This document shows, one piece after another, positions 6,201-7,382 of a stretch of 7,382 nucleotides of DNA. The notes under the pieces are model-generated. The model was not told where the DNA came from. It was given only the letters and a program-made list of their open reading frames with translations, and searched no databases. The position numbers and the translations under genes are program-made. Numbering within the stretch: the first letter of the stretch is position 1; each line of letters begins with the position of its first letter. The stretch is from Campylobacteraceae bacterium (GTDB taxonomy: Bacteria; Campylobacterota; Campylobacteria; Campylobacterales; Sulfurovaceae), in NCBI GenBank assembly GCA_027063105.1, contig JAMOSL010000140.1, forward strand, positions 1 to 7,382, in the 5' to 3' direction.

Positions 6201-7263
6201 CCATTGCCGTTATCTCCACAGGCGTTACTTTCCGATGAACTATCGGTAGTTGGTTGTGAATATTAATACCTGCATTAAAATCTCTATCAAGTTCAATACC
6301 ACATTTTTCACACTTATAAATTCTCTCTTTTAGCGTTAAATCTTTTTTTATATTATCACAATTACAACAAGTTTTAGAAGAGGGAAACCATCTATCTATT
6401 ACAAATAAAATATTTCTCTTGAGTTTAGATTTATATTCTAATTGTCTTCTAAATTCATAAAATCCCATATCTGATATAGCTTTAGCTAATTTATGATTAG
6501 CCATCATACCTTTAACATTTAGGTTCTCTATTGATATATATTGAAAATTATCAGTTAAAGCTGTTGTTAATTTATGCAAACTATTTTTTCGTATATCTGC
6601 AATTTTCTTATGGATTTTTGCTAATTTGATAGAGTGTTTTTTGTAATTATTTGATTTTGGAGTTCTGTCTCCCTTTTTTCTACTATGAACTTTTTTTGAA
6701 AGTTGTCTACTTACTCTTTTTATCTTTCTAAGATATTTTTTAAGAGGTTTAGGACTATCAACAAACGATCCATTTGATAATGTAGCCAATGATTTAACGC
6801 CTAAGTCTATTCCTACACTTGCTTGGTTTTCACAAGGTTCAAAATAGCTCATAGATGGCTTTATACAAAAAGATATAAACCATTTATCAGCTATTTTACT
6901 TACTGTAGCATTCATTATTTTTCCATCAAATCTTATATTTTCTCTTAACTTTACTAACCCTAAATTAGGTATTTTTACTTTTTTACCTATAACTTTAATT
7001 TGGTCACCTCCGATATAAAAACTATCTTTTGATTTCCCTTTTTTCTTAAATTTTGGTCTACCACCTTGTTTTTTAAAAAACATATTATAGCTTTTTTGTA
7101 ATTGAATAAATGGCTGTTGTGAGGCATATTTTGTGACTTCATAAACAAAAGGAAACTTCTCTTTTTTAATGGCATTAAATTGCTTTTTAAGGTCTAATCC
7201 ATTTGGTTTTTCTCCATCTTTATACTGCTCTTGCCATTGGTAAACTCCCCAATTCCAAGCCAA
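6112..7263 (-). pseudogene. tnpB: N-terminally truncated TnpB (IS605 OrfB) RNA-guided nuclease
   Basis: The remaining 383 residues contain the full RuvC-like core: D153 in VGIDLGVKS, E246 in ISIENLNVKGM and D328 in LDRDFNAGINI. They also contain the zinc ribbon C299-x2-C302 / C318-x2-C321. The sequence enters abruptly at MAWNWGVYQWQEQYKDG. Family members normally have about 30 earlier residues forming the first wedge strand, which are missing. Just upstream is an in-frame TAA and then the RAYT remnant. TTG 7263 has no usable spacing from a ribosome site, so expression is doubtful. No tnpA companion is present. TnpB is an RNA-guided DNA endonuclease that promotes retention of IS200/IS605 elements; without its N-terminus this copy is probably inactive. 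The C-terminus ends normally (EAGSKHQKYLIMSRFE). Confidence 0.9.
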
Positions 7264-7266
7264 CCT

Positions 7267-7382
7267 TTAAACTCAAACTATGCTATCTATTTTAATAAAA
7301 AATATAAACGAACAGGTCATCTTTGGCAAGGAAGATATAAATCATGGTATATTATCAATGAACAATATCTATAGGACCTATT
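7267..7382 (+). pseudogene. RAYT/IS200-like Y1 transposase, downstream fragment
   Basis: The frame from 7267 reads LNSNYAIYFNKKYKR, then GHLWQGRYKSWYI and NEQYL. This is the part that normally follows the HUH motif in Transposase_17 proteins and continues directly from MRQ at 109-117. It then meets a TAG at 7372-7374 where the family would go on (YL followed by a helix with the catalytic tyrosine). The +1 frame reads YRTY across that point, so a one-base loss is likely, in addition to the large insertion. The rest lies beyond the window. Confidence 0.82.

Larger units (their letters stand above)
118..7266. mobile_element. 7.15-kb composite insertion inside the RAYT gene
   Basis: The segment separates two pieces of one RAYT reading frame; removing 118-7266 restores an uninterrupted MRQ-LNSNYAIYFN reading. 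It holds a truncated tnpB, an IS4-family element, an exported-nuclease operon, an XRE regulator and two small secreted proteins. On the minus strand the right border reads TTTAA followed at once by element DNA, and no target duplication is visible. Both fit IS605-type insertion 3' of TTTAA. However, neither an IS605 left end nor a tnpA is present, because the sequence at that border is already inside tnpB. The segment may therefore be a deleted IS605 derivative that captured cargo, or the product of several events. No complete recombinase able to move the whole segment is visible. Confidence 0.55.

Noticed and set aside
6987..7175. Second minus-strand ORF within tnpB
   Set aside because: Out-of-frame shadow of the tnpB coding sequence.

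Overview
The window is very AT-rich, with strong Shine-Dalgarno sites and lysine/isoleucine/asparagine-heavy proteins. Together with the styles of the XRE regulator, the small secreted proteins and the transposases, this suggests a Campylobacterota bacterium (Sulfurimonas/Arcobacter-like). That placement is an inference from style, not from a marker gene. No housekeeping gene is present; this is an accessory, mobile-element-rich locus.

Layout. (1) The two ends of the window are halves of one Y1/HUH (RAYT-type, Transposase_17) transposase gene: bases 1-117 encode the HUH-motif part and 7267-7382 the following part. About 7.15 kb (118-7266) sits between them. (2) Just inside the left junction is a short GC-richer patch and a 56-codon ORF of unknown function (149-319). 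Its last ten codons plus about 30 bp of downstream DNA form a 61-bp direct repeat (288-348) that recurs at 6037-6097. (3) Between the repeats lies the cargo. A leftward operon of three exported proteins runs from 4770 to 395: a 184-aa protein with two 28-aa repeats and a membrane segment; a reconstructed 457-aa protein with a Gly/Ala-rich hydrophobic region and TPR-like helices; and a 311-aa secreted protein with a PD-(D/E)XK nuclease core. The last two overlap by ATGA. (4) A 1466-bp IS4-family element (1741-3206; 19-bp perfect inverted repeats, ATTAT target duplication) has split the 457-aa gene in two. (5) Upstream of the operon is an XRE-type regulator (4909-5298, leftward) divergent from two small exported proteins (5429-5629 and 5619-6026, rightward). 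(6) The right edge holds a tnpB (IS605 OrfB) with complete RuvC/zinc-ribbon residues but no N-terminus (6112-7263), joined directly to the RAYT remnant at a TTTAA sequence.

Interpretation. The locus is nested: RAYT gene interrupted by a tnpB-linked cargo segment, itself interrupted by IS4. The most notable content is the operon of exported proteins ending in a signal-peptide-bearing restriction-fold nuclease. This is a plausible but undemonstrated exported toxin or periplasmic DNA-degrading system, with an XRE regulator, palindromic candidate operators and a divergent pair of small periplasmic proteins that could be accessory or protective factors. In this isolate the middle gene is broken by the IS, so the system is probably inactive or impaired.
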